Shown here: in pieces, positions 5,416 to 5,741 of the stretch
How the letters are laid out: the number at the start of each line of letters is the position of its first letter
Position numbering within the stretch: position 1 is the first letter of the stretch
Notes under the pieces: generated by a model
The model's database searches: none
Seen by the model: only the letters and a program-made list of their open reading frames with translations
What the model was told of the DNA's origin: nothing
Made by a program: the position numbers and the translations under genes
Assembly (NCBI GenBank): GCA_934230055.1
Contig: CAKQEE010000079.1
Span: forward strand, 1 to 5,741
Direction of reading: 5' to 3'
Source: an uncultured Clostridia bacterium
GTDB taxonomy: Bacteria; Bacillota; Clostridia; Christensenellales; Borkfalkiaceae
Length of the DNA: 5,741 bases

Positions 5416-5631
5416 TCAGTTCATTTTCCCGAAAGGATTGTATATAATCCAATAGAAAATAAGCCACAGAGCGGATATGCCGACGAGTCCGTAAATTATC
5501 CTCGAAACGACCGCGGAACTGCCCGCGCCGAACAGCGCGGCAACGATATTGAAATCGAAAATTCCCACAAGCCCCCATATTATCGCCCCCGCAAGAACGA
5601 GTATAAAAGCGATTACGGTAGTTATTTTCAT
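5416..5631 (-). CDS. DUF378 family small membrane protein
   Basis: The product has 71 residues and two predicted membrane helices (about 4-24 and 45-63). The family hallmark is plain: GAIIWGLVGIF (15-25), then a VAALFG turn (30-35), and a second half R-I-I-Y-G-L-V-G (44-51). DUF378 proteins are widespread in Bacillota and have no established biochemical role. The start at 5631 is chosen because GGGAGG (5641-5646, read on the minus strand) lies nine bases upstream. An in-frame ATG at 5673 would add a basic, non-hydrophobic leader not expected in this family, and it lies inside the putative promoter. It is convergent with queT and shares its terminator. It ends with a short charged tail (NPFGKMN). 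Family call is strong; function is unknown. Confidence 0.85.
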   Translation of the reverse strand: MKITTVIAFILVLAGAIIWGLVGIFDFNIVAALFGAGSSAVVSRIIYGLVGISALWLIFYWIIYNPFGKMN

Positions 5632-5650
5632 AAAGCTCTTCCTCCCACGA

Positions 5651-5680
5651 AAAGTATGAGCAAATTTTCGCAAAGTATGC
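5651..5680 (-). promoter_or_regulatory. Possible sigma-E-like promoter of the DUF378 gene
   Basis: On the minus strand GCATACT (5680-5674) is followed after 15 bases by CATACTTT (5658-5651). Compared with the B. subtilis sigma-E pattern KMATATT, 14-15 bases, CATACAHT, each box has a single mismatch. The two boxes are also an 8-bp direct repeat (AAAGTATG on the plus strand). The predicted start of transcription would fall within the GGGAGG ribosome site, leaving a very short leader, which weakens the call. Confidence 0.3.
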
Positions 5681-5682
5681 GC

Positions 5683-5727
5683 GGGCGGGTTTGTTCGGGT
5701 TTTCCGTGCGGGGGGGGGTATGCGGGG
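5683..5727 (+). other. G-tract cluster with a G9 homopolymer
   Basis: G-runs at 5683-5685, 5687-5689, 5697-5699, 5710-5718 (nine Gs) and 5724-5727 lie within 45 bases. This satisfies the simple four-run pattern for a G-quadruplex on the plus strand if a longer loop is allowed. It lies upstream of the DUF378 gene, on its template strand. No open frame is recognisable from here to the window edge. Confidence 0.45.
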
Positions 5728-5741
5728 CGTGCGCGGTTACA

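Noticed and set aside
5201..5578. A 125-codon minus-strand frame across the queT end and DUF378
   Set aside because: It runs through the shared terminator and is out of frame with the clear DUF378 protein.

Overview
The window reads as a chromosomal segment of an anaerobic Bacillota, most likely a Clostridia-class organism. The evidence is a single-chain pyruvate:ferredoxin oxidoreductase, strong GGAGG-type ribosome sites, a CotF-family spore-coat-like gene pair, a preQ1-regulated QueT transporter and a DUF378 membrane protein. Closer placement is not possible from this sequence alone.

Layout. Positions 1-64 (+) hold the last 20 codons of a gene that begins outside the window; the tail resembles the C-terminus of an EngB/YsxC-type GTPase. 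Positions 65-422 contain no gene. They hold a short palindromic intergenic repeat (about 115-168), a perfect 18-bp hairpin that looks like a bidirectional terminator (267-318), and a spaced inverted repeat just after the nifJ stop (342-407). The dominant gene is nifJ on the minus strand (423-3923, 1166 aa), with every catalytic and cluster-binding motif present and a textbook sigma-A promoter at 3970-3998.

Divergent from nifJ are two tightly coupled small genes (4134-4319 and 4331-4615, +). They encode helical proteins of the CotF / ferritin-like coat type, preceded by a sequence resembling a forespore (sigma-F/G) promoter. Next is queT (4809-5321, +), which has its own extended -10 promoter. 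Its leader folds as a preQ1-I aptamer (4705-4744), followed by a hairpin that buries the queT Shine-Dalgarno sequence. queT converges on a small DUF378 gene (5416-5631, minus) across a shared bidirectional terminator. The last ~60 bases are G-rich and carry no recognisable gene.

Functionally, nifJ supplies acetyl-CoA and reduced ferredoxin in anaerobic pyruvate catabolism. QueT salvages a queuosine precursor under feedback by preQ1. The coat-like pair and the DUF378 gene may be developmentally expressed, judging by promoter-like motifs. I see no mobile element with a transposase, no CRISPR array, no tRNA or rRNA, and no clearly novel multi-gene system. The most informative non-coding element is the queT leader.
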